Origin: Leptospira sp.
Lineage (GTDB): Bacteria > Spirochaetota > Leptospiria > Leptospirales > Leptospiraceae
Length of the DNA stretch: 64,000 bases
NCBI GenBank assembly: GCA_027533185.1
Contig: JAPZTS010000011.1
Location: 1-64,000 of the forward strand
Direction of reading: 5' to 3'
Both the position numbers and the translations under genes were made by a program. Under the pieces are notes generated by a model. The model ran no database searches and had not been told where the DNA came from. It was given only the letters and a program-made list of their open reading frames with translations. Positions 25,919 through 34,933 of the stretch are shown piece by piece (within the stretch, counting starts at the first letter, position 1; every line of letters begins with the position of its first letter).

Positions 25919-26758
25919 ATGAAAACGAAATCGCTTTTAAAGTATAAAATTTTCATCTTATTTCTTATTTCTTTGGCCCTGCCTTTTTGTTCTGGGGAAA
26001 CAACCAGTCTAGATAGAACCTCGGCATTGCTCTTACCGAAAGAGTCCGGTGAAAATGGATGTACAGTTGCCGGTCTTGGAGGTCAATTGAAAGCGGGTTA
26101 TACAGGAATTACAACATCTGCAAAGCCTGTCAAATTTGAGAAACAGAATGATACGTGGTATGGGGTACAACAGTTAGCTGGTGCTCAAATCGGAACTAAA
26201 ATTGAATATTCAAAAGTATTAAAGCCTGATCTTTATGTATCTACGAGTTGTCCACTGGATTTAAATTTAGACACAAATGCGAAGGAAGGTGAGTATTATA
26301 CGAAGTTAGATAGTAAAGGAACCACTTTAACCTTTACAAAAGCGGGAAGTTTTTTAGTCTATCTAAATCAAAAAGAGGATCCAGCTTCCTCCCCTTTTAC
26401 CGTATTAACCAGTGGAACTCCAGTTCAATCAATTTCCGATTCCGATTTGACTGATATCTTAAATGGAAATAGCTCAAAAACGTTTAAATTTTCCTGTGAT
26501 GATATAACAACCAATGGGCGGTGCCAAAACTATTTTGGATCATTCACTAGTTGTCTTTCTGGTGGAACCAAACAGACTTCCAAATGCGATGAGGATGGAA
26601 CGCCTGCGATCATTGGATCTTGCAAACTCACACAATCTGGTATTGGAACCATTGTTACTATCCTGTATGGACCAACCTACAACAGCACAACAGCTCAAAC
26701 CTATTGCAGTGGGGTATCGGGAACTTACGTTAACGGAACTGCTGTACAAACCCCCTAA
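25919..26758 (+). CDS. Putative lipoprotein, unknown function
   Basis: A 279-residue protein with a spirochete lipobox (FLISLALPFCSG, Cys at about residue 23). The mature part is Ser/Thr/Gly-rich with ten or so cysteines (CTVAGLGGQ, TSCPLDLNLD, FSCDDITTNGRCQNYFGSFTSCLSGG, TYCSGVSG), suggesting disulfide bonds and a surface or periplasmic location. It starts one base after the FHA gene stop. No family recognised. Confidence 0.7.
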   Translation: MKTKSLLKYKIFILFLISLALPFCSGETTSLDRTSALLLPKESGENGCTVAGLGGQLKAGYTGITTSAKPVKFEKQNDTWYGVQQLAGAQIGTKIEYSKVLKPDLYVSTSCPLDLNLDTNAKEGEYYTKLDSKGTTLTFTKAGSFLVYLNQKEDPASSPFTVLTSGTPVQSISDSDLTDILNGNSSKTFKFSCDDITTNGRCQNYFGSFTSCLSGGTKQTSKCDEDGTPAIIGSCKLTQSGIGTIVTILYGPTYNSTTAQTYCSGVSGTYVNGTAVQTP

Positions 26759-26794
26759 ACCAGTCTATTTTTTTCAAATTCTCTGGACGAACCA

Positions 26795-26825
26795 CCCCAC
26801 CTCCAAGGTATGACTGGAAGTGGGG
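26795..26825 (+). promoter_or_regulatory. Hairpin overlapping the leuC ribosome-binding site
   Basis: CCCCACCTCC (26795-26804) can pair with GGAAGTGGGG (26816-26825) at 9 of 10 positions, covering the first part of the leuC Shine-Dalgarno (GGGGAG, 26823-26828). It may modulate leuCD translation or end upstream transcription; no leader peptide with leucine codons was seen. Confidence 0.35.
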
Positions 26826-26834
26826 GAGTCTATT

Positions 26835-28229
26835 ATGAAAACGATGTTTGAGAAGATTTGGGATGACCATTTGGTTCATGAGGAAAATGGAACCTGTCTC
26901 ATCTATATCGACCGCCACCTAGTCCATGAGGTCACAAGCCCGCAGGCTTTTGAAAGTTTAAAATTGGCCGGTCGAAAGGTCCGCAGGCCAGATGCTACGT
27001 TTGCGACAATGGACCATAATGTGTCCACAAGATCAAAAGATTGGAAGACTGCAGATCCGATCTCTGTTTTGCAAATGCAAACCCTTATGAACAATTGTAA
27101 GGAAAACGGAATTACATTGTTTGATACAAACCATCCTGATAATGGAATCGTGCACGTTGTTGCACCTGAACTTGGAATCACTCATCCGGGTATGACAATT
27201 GTTTGTGGGGATTCTCATACAGCCACACATGGAGCCTTCGGAGCACTTGCATTTGGTATCGGAACCTCCGAAGTAGAACACGTTCTCGCCACACAGACAT
27301 TAGTTCAATCGAAACCAAAAACTTTGGAGATCCGGGTGGACGGAAAACTTTCCCCTTTGGTTTCCGCAAAAGATATCGTACTCGCAATTATCGGAAAGAT
27401 TGGTACTGACGGAGCCACCGGTTATGTCATCGAGTTTACTGGGGAAGCGATTCGTTCTCTTTCCATGGAGGGAAGGATGACCATTTGCAATATGGCAATT
27501 GAAGCCGGAGCCCGGGCGGGCTTGATTTCACCAGATGATACTACTATCAATTATATAAAGGGCAGGGACTACGCACCAAAAGGAGAGGCTTTTACTGTTG
27601 CGGAAAGAAAGTGGAGAGCCTATGCAACCGATCCAGGTGCAAAGTTTGACAAAACAGTCACCTTTGATGCGAATGAAATAGCACCCATGGTATCTTGGGG
27701 AACTTCTCCTGGGCAAGTAATCCCCGTTACAAAAACTGTCCCAAGTCCGAGTGACTTCTCTGACCCAATCCAAAAAAAATCCGCAGAGTCTGCGCTAGCT
27801 TATATGGATCTTAAGCCTGGTCAAAAACTCTCGGAAATCCATGTGAACAAAGTATTCATTGGTTCCTGTACAAACTCACGGATTGAAGATTTGCGAGTTG
27901 TTGCAAATACAGTAAAAGGCAAAAAAGTTCACCAAAATGTAGAAGCGATCATTGTACCAGGCTCTGGTCGAGTGAAACGCCAAGCAGAGGCAGAAGGTTT
28001 GGATAAAATCTTTCTCGATGCAGGTTTCCAATGGAGAAATCCAGGGTGTTCCATGTGCCTTGCGATGAACGATGATGTCTTGAGTCCAGGTGACCGATGT
28101 GCATCAACTTCTAATCGGAACTTCGAAGGACGTCAGGGTAAAGGTGGAAGGACTCACCTTGTCGGACCTGCTATGGCTGCTGCCACAGCCGTTCTAGGAC
28201 ATTTTGTTGATATACGGGAGTGGAAATAA
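26835..28229 (+). CDS. leuC: 3-isopropylmalate dehydratase large subunit
   Basis: LeuC binds the 4Fe-4S cluster and, with LeuD, isomerises 2-isopropylmalate to 3-isopropylmalate in leucine synthesis. The 464-residue aconitase-family protein shows DHNVSTR, the swivel motif [26 protein letters not shown], and cluster cysteines in [15 protein letters not shown] and [13 protein letters not shown]. The frame is open back to a GTG at 26820, but the ATG at 26835 has a strong GGGGAG at the correct distance. leuD follows with a one-base overlap. Confidence 0.95.
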   Translation: MKTMFEKIWDDHLVHEENGTCLIYIDRHLVHEVTSPQAFESLKLAGRKVRRPDATFATMDHNVSTRSKDWKTADPISVLQMQTLMNNCKENGITLFDTNHPDNGIVHVVAPELGITHPGMTIVCGDSHTATHGAFGALAFGIGTSEVEHVLATQTLVQSKPKTLEIRVDGKLSPLVSAKDIVLAIIGKIGTDGATGYVIEFTGEAIRSLSMEGRMTICNMAIEAGARAGLISPDDTTINYIKGRDYAPKGEAFTVAERKWRAYATDPGAKFDKTVTFDANEIAPMVSWGTSPGQVIPVTKTVPSPSDFSDPIQKKSAESALAYMDLKPGQKLSEIHVNKVFIGSCTNSRIEDLRVVANTVKGKKVHQNVEAIIVPGSGRVKRQAEAEGLDKIFLDAGFQWRNPGCSMCLAMNDDVLSPGDRCASTSNRNFEGRQGKGGRTHLVGPAMAAATAVLGHFVDIREWK

Positions 28230-28858
28230 TGAGAGCTTTTACAACCTTAAAAGGAATCGCTGCCTTACTTGATAAGGCGAACGTTGATACAGATCAAATT
28301 ATACCAAAACAGTTTCTCAGAAAAATCGAGAGATCTGGTTTCGGGAAACACCTGTTTCATGATTGGAGATTTTTGGATGATGCGGGTTTAAAGCCAAATC
28401 CAGAATTTGTTCTGAATGCTCCACGATACCAAGGTGCAAATATCCTAGTGACTCGAGATAATTTTGGCTGCGGTTCTTCTAGAGAGCATGCTCCTTGGGC
28501 CTTGGAAGACTATGGATTTTTGTCCATCATCGCTCCTTCCTACGCAGATATTTTCTTCAATAATTGTTTTAAAAATGGAATGCTTCCTATTGTTTTAAAA
28601 GAGCTGGACGTGGAAGAGATCTTCCAATCCATCCAGAAAAAAGAGGGAGCCACTTTGGAAGTGGACCTTCCCGCTCAAGTCGTACGGACTGAGGAAGGGA
28701 AAGAATACAAATTTTCGGTAGATGCATTTCGTAAACACTGTTTACTCAACGGGCTTGATGATATCGGACTCACACTTCAAAAAGCCGATTTTATCCAAAA
28801 ATTTGAAGAAAAAAACCAAAAAGAAGTTCCCTGGTTGTATACAACTGCAGTATCTTAG
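28229..28858 (+). CDS. leuD: 3-isopropylmalate dehydratase small subunit
   Basis: LeuD supplies the swivelling substrate-recognition domain of isopropylmalate isomerase. The 209 residues contain [17 protein letters not shown]-like (HDWRFLDD) and the conserved [16 protein letters not shown]. The ATG overlaps the leuC stop (TAATG), the usual coupled arrangement. Confidence 0.95.
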   Translation: MRAFTTLKGIAALLDKANVDTDQIIPKQFLRKIERSGFGKHLFHDWRFLDDAGLKPNPEFVLNAPRYQGANILVTRDNFGCGSSREHAPWALEDYGFLSIIAPSYADIFFNNCFKNGMLPIVLKELDVEEIFQSIQKKEGATLEVDLPAQVVRTEEGKEYKFSVDAFRKHCLLNGLDDIGLTLQKADFIQKFEEKNQKEVPWLYTTAVS

Positions 28859-28862
28859 AAGA

Positions 28863-29240
28863 ATGAAACAGTTATTGGCAATTGCAATTTTATTTTTAAG
28901 CGGATCTTCGTTGTTCTCTCAAGAGCTTCTCATCCAAGACACAAAACAAGGCTTAGGTAGAGAAGCCATCCGGGGAAACACTGTGGTAGTCCACTATACA
29001 GGAAAACTGATGAATGGAAAGGTATTTGATTCCTCTGTCGATCGTGGCGAGCCATTTTCTTTTGTTTTAGGACAAGGACAAGTGATCCAAGGTTGGGAAC
29101 GAGGGATTTTAGGTATGAAGGAAGGTGGAAAACGAAAACTAACTATTCCACCAAATCTAGGTTATGGTACAAGACCAGTAGGTCCCATACCAGCAAACTC
29201 TACTTTAATTTTTGATGTGGAGCTATTAAAAGTTAAGTAA
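28863..29240 (+). CDS. Secreted FKBP-type peptidyl-prolyl isomerase
   Basis: A 125-residue protein: a signal peptide (LLAIAILFLSGSSLFSQ), then a single FKBP domain with VVVHYTGKLMNGKVFDSS, PFSFVLGQGQVIQGWERGILGMKEGGKRKLTIPP, LGYG and a final LIFDVELLKV. These match the FK506-pocket residues of active FKBPs, so prolyl-isomerase activity in the periplasm is expected. The true start is the ATG at 28863; the longer open frame overlaps leuD. It lies one base before a cysteine-synthase-like gene. Confidence 0.92.
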   Translation: MKQLLAIAILFLSGSSLFSQELLIQDTKQGLGREAIRGNTVVVHYTGKLMNGKVFDSSVDRGEPFSFVLGQGQVIQGWERGILGMKEGGKRKLTIPPNLGYGTRPVGPIPANSTLIFDVELLKVK

Positions 29241-29241
29241 A

Positions 29242-30237
29242 ATGATTGATCCCATTTCGAAAGGTATTGATGATTTTGGCAATAGCCTCCTCCAAGCTCT
29301 GAATAGCGTCCAAGGGATTTTTGGAAAGGAACTCTCTGTTGCAAATCCTGTTAAAGACAATGTTTTGCAGCTAATTGGCAATACGCCGCTTATCAAACTC
29401 AATCGAATTGGATCCGAACACGAAGGCATTCATTTTTACCTCAAGGCTGAATTTTTAAATCCGACTGGATCTGCCAAAGATAGAACAGCTCTCGCAATCT
29501 ATTTGGATGCGGAGAGACGCGGAAAACTAAAAAAAGGCATGACTGTTGTACTTTGTGGCGCTGGTTCTTCCTCTGTGAGTTTTTCATGGATTGGGAAATT
29601 TAAAGAGTATCCTGTTCTCTGTTTTGTCCCGATCCAAACCCCACCTGACAAAATACAGGTGCTTCGAAGTTATGGTGCAGAGGTGGTGGTCACGAATGAA
29701 TCCGACCCTACAAGACTCCAAGAGCTTGCGGAAGAAAAATCAAAGAAGATAAATGGATGGGTTCCTGAGGAAAGTTTGAACCCGGCTGGTCCCAACTTCC
29801 ATTTTAAGACTACAGGTCCTGAAATCTGGAGAGACCTTGGTAATAAGGTTGGAGCTGTAATTTCTGCGCCTGGAACAGGGGCAGCGATAACGGGAATCGG
29901 CAGGTATTTAAAAAGCCAGGATTCCAAAATCCTCGTTGCCATTGCTGGTAAAAAAACATCCCCTCTTATACGTTATGCGAGTGCGAGTGGAAAAATTGAG
30001 AAAGAAACGATAGATCTCCCATCTGTTTATGATCCCAAACTCATTGACTTCCATTTTACAGCTACAGAAGAGGAAGCTCTTCATTTACAGGCGGATCTCT
30101 ATGAAAAAGAGGGAATCTTCGTTGGGCTCACAACGGGTATTGTTATGATTGGTGCACTCAGGCTTGCAGAACTTGTAAAACGGGATGATCGTAGAGAACC
30201 GTTCAATATAGTTGTACTTTCGCCAGATCGAGTTTGA
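29242..30237 (+). CDS. Cysteine synthase/cystathionine beta-synthase-like PLP enzyme with altered substrate loop
   Basis: A 331-residue fold-type II PLP enzyme. Family hallmarks are LIGNTPLIKLNR and NPTGSAKDRTA with the PLP lysine K79. The phosphate-binding stretch SAPGTGAAITGIGRYLK is also present. However, the TSGNTG substrate/cofactor loop of CysK is replaced by CGAGSSSVSF (about residues 105-114), and the C-terminal GxSSGA motif reads GLTTGIVM. It may therefore act on a substrate other than O-acetylserine, or use a different nucleophile. It has an N-terminal extension of about 40 residues. It is co-transcribed with the FKBP gene. Confidence 0.75.
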   Translation: MIDPISKGIDDFGNSLLQALNSVQGIFGKELSVANPVKDNVLQLIGNTPLIKLNRIGSEHEGIHFYLKAEFLNPTGSAKDRTALAIYLDAERRGKLKKGMTVVLCGAGSSSVSFSWIGKFKEYPVLCFVPIQTPPDKIQVLRSYGAEVVVTNESDPTRLQELAEEKSKKINGWVPEESLNPAGPNFHFKTTGPEIWRDLGNKVGAVISAPGTGAAITGIGRYLKSQDSKILVAIAGKKTSPLIRYASASGKIEKETIDLPSVYDPKLIDFHFTATEEEALHLQADLYEKEGIFVGLTTGIVMIGALRLAELVKRDDRREPFNIVVLSPDRV

Positions 30238-30249
30238 TTCGCGATACGT

Positions 30250-31959
30250 TTAGTGTTTTTGGTTGCTAAAGAGAGCCTTTATTTCTGGCATTGCCTGTTT
30301 AGTGACTCTTTCGCCTAATTCAATAAATTCGGAACTTCTCCAAAATTCAAACCAGTTTGAATTTGGTAAAATTGGGTTTAGATAGACGTCCGCTTCTTGT
30401 GCAGAGTATTTTCCGATTCTATATTGCAAAGAATAGAGACTATTTACAATTATATCCAAAACATTTAAATTTAAGAGTTTGTTCGTTTTCATTTCATCTT
30501 TCGAACTAGGCATAGAATTAACCGCTATGATCCTTTGTATTCCTTCCTGTGTGAGTGGTGAGACCGGCAGTGGGTTTACAATTCCGCCATCGACATAGAT
30601 CTTTCCATTCTCCTGTGGTTGAGGAACAAAAACGCCCGGAATAGACACACTTGCCATGACGGCATCCAATACTTTCCCTTCAGAAAGAACAATTTCCTGC
30701 CTTGTTGTGATATCGCAAGAGATTAGTCGGAGTTTTGTAGGAAGGTCTTCAAAATATAAATCACCCAAATATTTTTCTAAAAGGTTTCTTACATTTTTTC
30801 CATGAAGAAGTCCTTGGCCTGGGAACGACAGGTCAACTAACTTTAACATTTTAAAGATAGAATCGATTTCTTCTAACAAAGGGAGAATTCCTTTGTAACC
30901 AAGTCCACTAGCAAAAAAGGCACCAATGACTGCACCAATACTCGTGCCAGCAATCATGTCCAATTGTATACCTTCTTCTTCTAAGGCTTTCATGATTCCA
31001 ACTTGAGTAAGACCAAGAGCTGCTCCACCACCGAGGGCAAGTCCTACTTGCACGCCTGATAATTCTCTAGATTTTCTTCGAATGTGAATATCATACTTCC
31101 CATGCTCAATTACTTGTAAGATATTTGTTTCATGGTAAAGAGTTTCATTTTCTTTTGCATGGCTGGACATTTGGCTGCACAAATTTTTGTCTTTATCAGT
31201 TGAGATGAGATTCTCTACGTAATCTGCTTCTTCCAAAAGGAGACGACTTAAACTCTCTGGATCCTCAGGGAAAACTTCCAAAAAGATAAAGGCGTAATCC
31301 GCATAATGTCTTGCGAGAGCCTCTTTGATTTTATCCATCGCCTGAAATTTATAGCGTTTAATATTTGGATTTTCTATCTCCCTTCCCTTCTGGTTGAATT
31401 GTAAGATAATAGCCTTTTTCCCTGATTCTTTTTCAATAGAAGTGACCAAGTGCAATGCATAATCACTTCGAGTTCTTGGATCTGAATGAACCAAACATAC
31501 AACCGAGTTGTGAAAATACTCCCTACCACCTAACAAATCACTTCGTAGGGATTTTGTAAGCATCTTGGAAAAAATAATAGATAAGTAAGGAATTTTTTTC
31601 AGCAATAACTGAAAGTCCTTTTGGTGAAGGACTAAAAACCTGGATTCTGTTAATGTAATAGCAGTTTGGTGGTTCTTTTCGCCCGTCAATAAAGATTGAA
31701 TTCCGAAATATTGACCTTTTTTAAGAGTTTCAATTTCTTCATTTTTGGCCTCTCCTCCCTTCGGTATTTGGAGCTCCACTGTGCCAGAAAGAATGAGATA
31801 AAGACTCTTTTCCGAATCACCAGAACGAAATAGAATTTCATTTCTTTCCTTCTCAACAATTTGAACAGTTTCAGCAACCCAATGTTGTTCTTTTTTTGAC
31901 AGCGTTCGAAATAAGGGGAGGCTTGCGACGAGGTGGATCTTTCCTTCTAAATCTTTCAT
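30250..31959 (-). CDS. Patatin-like phospholipase with N-terminal cyclic-nucleotide-binding domain (NTE type)
   Basis: A 569-residue protein in the order of bacterial neuropathy-target-esterase relatives. A cNMP-binding beta-roll spans about residues 12-125 (GDSEKSLYLILSGTVELQIPKGGE). A middle region of about 170 residues follows, then a patatin domain with oxyanion loop GGGAALG, nucleophile S340 in GTSIG, and catalytic D457 in VDGG. Such enzymes hydrolyse lysophospholipids at the inner membrane, possibly regulated by nucleotides. There is no N-terminal membrane helix. It is divergent from recN and shares its 130-base upstream region. Confidence 0.86.
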   Translation of the reverse strand: MKDLEGKIHLVASLPLFRTLSKKEQHWVAETVQIVEKERNEILFRSGDSEKSLYLILSGTVELQIPKGGEAKNEEIETLKKGQYFGIQSLLTGEKNHQTAITLTESRFLVLHQKDFQLLLKKIPYLSIIFSKMLTKSLRSDLLGGREYFHNSVVCLVHSDPRTRSDYALHLVTSIEKESGKKAIILQFNQKGREIENPNIKRYKFQAMDKIKEALARHYADYAFIFLEVFPEDPESLSRLLLEEADYVENLISTDKDKNLCSQMSSHAKENETLYHETNILQVIEHGKYDIHIRRKSRELSGVQVGLALGGGAALGLTQVGIMKALEEEGIQLDMIAGTSIGAVIGAFFASGLGYKGILPLLEEIDSIFKMLKLVDLSFPGQGLLHGKNVRNLLEKYLGDLYFEDLPTKLRLISCDITTRQEIVLSEGKVLDAVMASVSIPGVFVPQPQENGKIYVDGGIVNPLPVSPLTQEGIQRIIAVNSMPSSKDEMKTNKLLNLNVLDIIVNSLYSLQYRIGKYSAQEADVYLNPILPNSNWFEFWRSSEFIELGERVTKQAMPEIKALFSNQKH

Positions 31960-32035
31960 TTCGGTTCTGGAACCAGAGTTTCTCCCAACTTCCTACAATG
32001 AAATTGCCTTTTTGTATCATTTTAAAAAAAAATTC

Positions 32036-32073
32036 TTGACTACTTGTATGTATAGTGCTATACATACAAGTAG
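32036..32073 (+). promoter_or_regulatory. recN promoter overlaid by a perfect palindromic operator
   Basis: The -35 TTGACT (32036-32041) and extended -10 TGC-TATACA (32059-32064) have a 17-base spacer. A palindrome with perfect 16-base arms, CTACTTGTATGTATAG (32040-32055) and its reverse complement (32058-32073), covers the spacer, the -10 and the expected start site. This is the layout of a repressor operator, plausibly an SOS/LexA-type site for recN. Its arms do not match the TTTG-N5-CAAA LexA box that I recall from L. interrogans. Confidence 0.85.
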
Positions 32074-32088
32074 CAAACAGGAGTCTAT

Positions 32089-33798
32089 ATGATTACATTT
32101 ATTAAAATTCGCGATTTTGCTCTATTTGAGTCTTTGGAACTTTCCTTAGAGTCCGGACTCTCTGTAGTAACTGGGGAATCTGGTGCTGGAAAATCTCTCG
32201 TTTTTGACGCACTAACTTCTGTCTTTGGAGGGAGGTGTTCAACTTCCAATATTCGGACAGGCAAGGACAAATATTCCATTCAGGTATCCATTTCTTTGGA
32301 AAACAATCCGAAAGCAAAAGAATACCTGACCAACCAAGGGATCTTGTTCTCTGGAGAAGAAATTATACTTACTAAGGAGCTTATGAGGGATGGGAAAGCT
32401 CGTGTCAAAATAGGGGATAGCCTAGCCTCTACAACTCATCTTCGGGAGCTAGGTCGAACAATCGCAGAGATTCACAGTCAGAACGAACAGCTCTTCCTAT
32501 TGGAAAAAAACCACCAATTGGAGTTTTTAGACCGGTTTGGCAATTTAGAATCACTTCGGATTCGCTTCAAACAAACACTTCGGCAATTCCGCCACTGGAA
32601 GCAGAAGCTTGCAGATTTGGAAGAGAACCAAAAGTTTCTTACCAAACGAAAGGAGATACTCGATTTTGAGATAGAAGAAATTGAATCAATTGCACCGAAA
32701 GAAGGAGAAGACCAATCGTTGGAGGCAGAAGAGCGACTGCTGGCGAGTGGAGAAAAATTGGCAGATAGCTATCGTTATGTGTTGGAGGAGCTATCTGAAA
32801 AAGAAAATTCGATTTTAAAAACCTTTCCGAGTATACTTTCTGCGATCCAAAAAATCAGTCAGATCCTCCCTGAAAAAAAGGCCTTTGCGGAAGAATGGGA
32901 AGATGTATATGAACGATTGAAAAGCCTTAAGTCCGTAATCCGTGAAGAGGAAGAAGAACTTTTTTTTAGCCCTGAAAGATTGGATATGGTACAAGCTCGG
33001 TTGCAAGGAATCAATCGTCTCAAGAAAAAATACCAAATGTCCATTCCTGAAATACTTCAATCCTTAGAAGACAAACGAGCCGAACTGGAATCGTGGAAAC
33101 AAGAAGAAGGCGATGAAGATTTCTTCAGAATCAAAAAAGATCAATCTTTTTCTGAAATGAAAGAATTGGGTTTCCTTCTTTCCAAGTCCCGCCGTAATAT
33201 CATTGGAAGTTTTGAGGATCAAATCCAGAAAGAGCTGATGGACCTCGGGTTGGAGGGAGCTAAACTGCAGGTAGTGTTGCGTTGGGAAGAGAACCCCGAT
33301 GGCGAAGTGGAAGAAGGGAGTAAGTCGTATTTCTTAAGCGAAACGGGACTGGATCAGATTGAGTTCTATTTTAGCGCCAATCCTGGAGAAAAACCGCGTC
33401 CGCTCCGTAAGGTAGCTTCTGGAGGTGAGCTTTCTCGGGTTATGCTTGCCCTCCGTAGTGCATTGGGAAGACAGGCGCCGAGCCAACAGATTCTACTTTT
33501 GGATGAAATAGACACGGGTCTCGGAGGAGAGGCTGCAAATTCGCTTGCAAACAAATTGAGGAAACTCTCGGCAAATTCTCAGATATTCCTCATAACCCAC
33601 ACACAGCAGGTAGCTGCCGCGGCCGACCACCAAATTAGGATCGAAAAGTTTATTGAAAGTGGTAGGACGATCGCGAAGGCAACGGAGTTGAATTTTGAAG
33701 AAAGAAAGAGGGAGCTGGCCCGAATGATTGGCGGAAAGCAGGTCACACAAGCGGTTTTGAAGGCTGCAACCGACCTCCTTCAAAAGAAGGCAGTTTAA
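32089..33798 (+). CDS. recN: DNA repair protein RecN
   Basis: RecN is an SMC-like ATPase that holds or bridges DNA ends at double-strand breaks. The 569-residue protein has Walker A GESGAGKS (29-36), long coiled coils rich in Glu/Lys, and the C-terminal signature ASGGELSRVMLALRSAL followed by Walker B ILLLDEIDTGLGG and LITHTQQVAA. Its length is normal. The ATG follows AGGAG, with a predicted leader of only about 18 bases after the operator-promoter. RecN is an SOS gene in many bacteria, in keeping with the strong operator. Confidence 0.96.
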   Translation: MITFIKIRDFALFESLELSLESGLSVVTGESGAGKSLVFDALTSVFGGRCSTSNIRTGKDKYSIQVSISLENNPKAKEYLTNQGILFSGEEIILTKELMRDGKARVKIGDSLASTTHLRELGRTIAEIHSQNEQLFLLEKNHQLEFLDRFGNLESLRIRFKQTLRQFRHWKQKLADLEENQKFLTKRKEILDFEIEEIESIAPKEGEDQSLEAEERLLASGEKLADSYRYVLEELSEKENSILKTFPSILSAIQKISQILPEKKAFAEEWEDVYERLKSLKSVIREEEEELFFSPERLDMVQARLQGINRLKKKYQMSIPEILQSLEDKRAELESWKQEEGDEDFFRIKKDQSFSEMKELGFLLSKSRRNIIGSFEDQIQKELMDLGLEGAKLQVVLRWEENPDGEVEEGSKSYFLSETGLDQIEFYFSANPGEKPRPLRKVASGGELSRVMLALRSALGRQAPSQQILLLDEIDTGLGGEAANSLANKLRKLSANSQIFLITHTQQVAAAADHQIRIEKFIESGRTIAKATELNFEERKRELARMIGGKQVTQAVLKAATDLLQKKAV

Positions 33799-33873
33799 AA
33801 CTTCTGAAAATAGTATTTGGCGAAAAAGGGAAGAGGAAAAACCCTATTCCTAATCCTGAATTGGGGTCTATTC

Positions 33874-34494
33874 ATGCTTTTTCCTTTTGCCAAATCTGAT
33901 TCAATTATTTCTTCGGTTCCTCCGGAAACCATCCCAATCCTTATCATCTTCGTCTCTATCGTTGGATTTACGATCATCATAGAAAGACTTGTTTACTATT
34001 GGAAATTGAAAATGATTCCAAGTGAGGTTTTTAAACGGGTGAGAGAGCTCGTACGCGAAAAAAAGTATGACGATGCGAAAGATGTGATTGGTAATGAAAC
34101 GCAATCACCTGCCTCCGTACTTTTGCTCTTATCGCTCGAACTAAAAAGACGGAATGTTGAGTATTGGGAAGACGACGTTAGGCAAGAAGGCTTTCGCCAA
34201 ATCTATCTAATGGAAAAGTATCTGACTGGTTTGGGTACGATTGCTACCATTGCACCTTTGCTAGGTGTTCTTGGAACCGTCATTGGTATTGTTCGCTCTT
34301 TTGCAGAAGGTGCTGGAACCAAGGGAGCTGAAGTGGGTATTTCGGAGGCTCTCGTAACAACTGCGATGGGTCTGGGTGTAGCAATACCTGCTTACATTTT
34401 TTACAATTATTTTTCGCGAATGAAAGAAGAGCGAATCACAGAGATGGAAAACGTCACCGATTTGGTTCTTCCCCATCTTAGCAAAAGCAAGTAG
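33874..34494 (+). CDS. MotA/TolQ/ExbB proton-channel family protein
   Basis: The protein has three membrane helices. The first is near the N terminus (ILIIFVSIVGFTIIIERLVYYW). After a cytoplasmic helical region come YLTGLGTIATIAPLLGVLGTVIGIVRSFA and ALVTTAMGLGVAIPAYIFYNYF, the two helices that define the ExbB/TolQ pore with its conserved glycine and threonine residues. With the downstream ExbD/TolR-like protein it should use the proton-motive force to do work on the envelope. I take the ATG at 33874, which follows GGGG; an in-frame TTG at 33817 would add a hydrophobic leader. No TonB, TolA or Pal gene is nearby. Confidence 0.85.
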   Translation: MLFPFAKSDSIISSVPPETIPILIIFVSIVGFTIIIERLVYYWKLKMIPSEVFKRVRELVREKKYDDAKDVIGNETQSPASVLLLLSLELKRRNVEYWEDDVRQEGFRQIYLMEKYLTGLGTIATIAPLLGVLGTVIGIVRSFAEGAGTKGAEVGISEALVTTAMGLGVAIPAYIFYNYFSRMKEERITEMENVTDLVLPHLSKSK

Positions 34495-34497
34495 ACA

Positions 34498-34929
34498 ATG
34501 AAATTTCGAAAGCAAAAAGAGTCTTTTAACAAAATCGAATTAGCTCCGTTAATCGATGTAATCTCTTTTATTGTGATCTATTTTTTAATGAATGCTACCT
34601 TAGAGAAAAACACCGCTCTTAAGGTTGAGTTGCCTCGTTCTTCAAGCGTGGCAAAAGAAAAACAAAAAGACGAGCTTGTGATCACAGTAGACAAACAAGG
34701 CAAAATCTATCTAGACCAAAGTACGGAACCTGTTCCCCTCGATGGGCTAACAGATAAAATTAATGGATTCCTTGGCCCGGAAAAAGACAGAGACCCAAAA
34801 AAGAATAAAGTTATAATACGTGGAGACGGTGGTGCTTCTTATCAAGTTGTAGTTAAGGTGATTGACGCGGTAAACGCGGCTGGAGTCAGTCGATTCAACT
34901 TAGCGATGGTAAAAGGGACTTCTAAATAA
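34498..34929 (+). CDS. ExbD/TolR-family biopolymer transport protein
   Basis: A 143-residue protein with one N-terminal helix ([21 protein letters not shown]). The membrane aspartate in PLIDV is the proton-carrying residue of ExbD/TolR. The periplasmic domain ([42 protein letters not shown]) fits the family. It is the stator partner of the preceding ExbB-like protein, with 3 bases between them, and is followed 4 bases later by bamA. Confidence 0.9.
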   Translation: MKFRKQKESFNKIELAPLIDVISFIVIYFLMNATLEKNTALKVELPRSSSVAKEKQKDELVITVDKQGKIYLDQSTEPVPLDGLTDKINGFLGPEKDRDPKKNKVIIRGDGGASYQVVVKVIDAVNAAGVSRFNLAMVKGTSK

Positions 34930-34933
34930 TTTT

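Noticed and set aside
31963..31974. Short palindrome GGTTCTGGAACC near the start of the patatin gene
   Set aside because: Five-base arms are too short to distinguish from chance, and it lies in the untranslated leader without a matching promoter.
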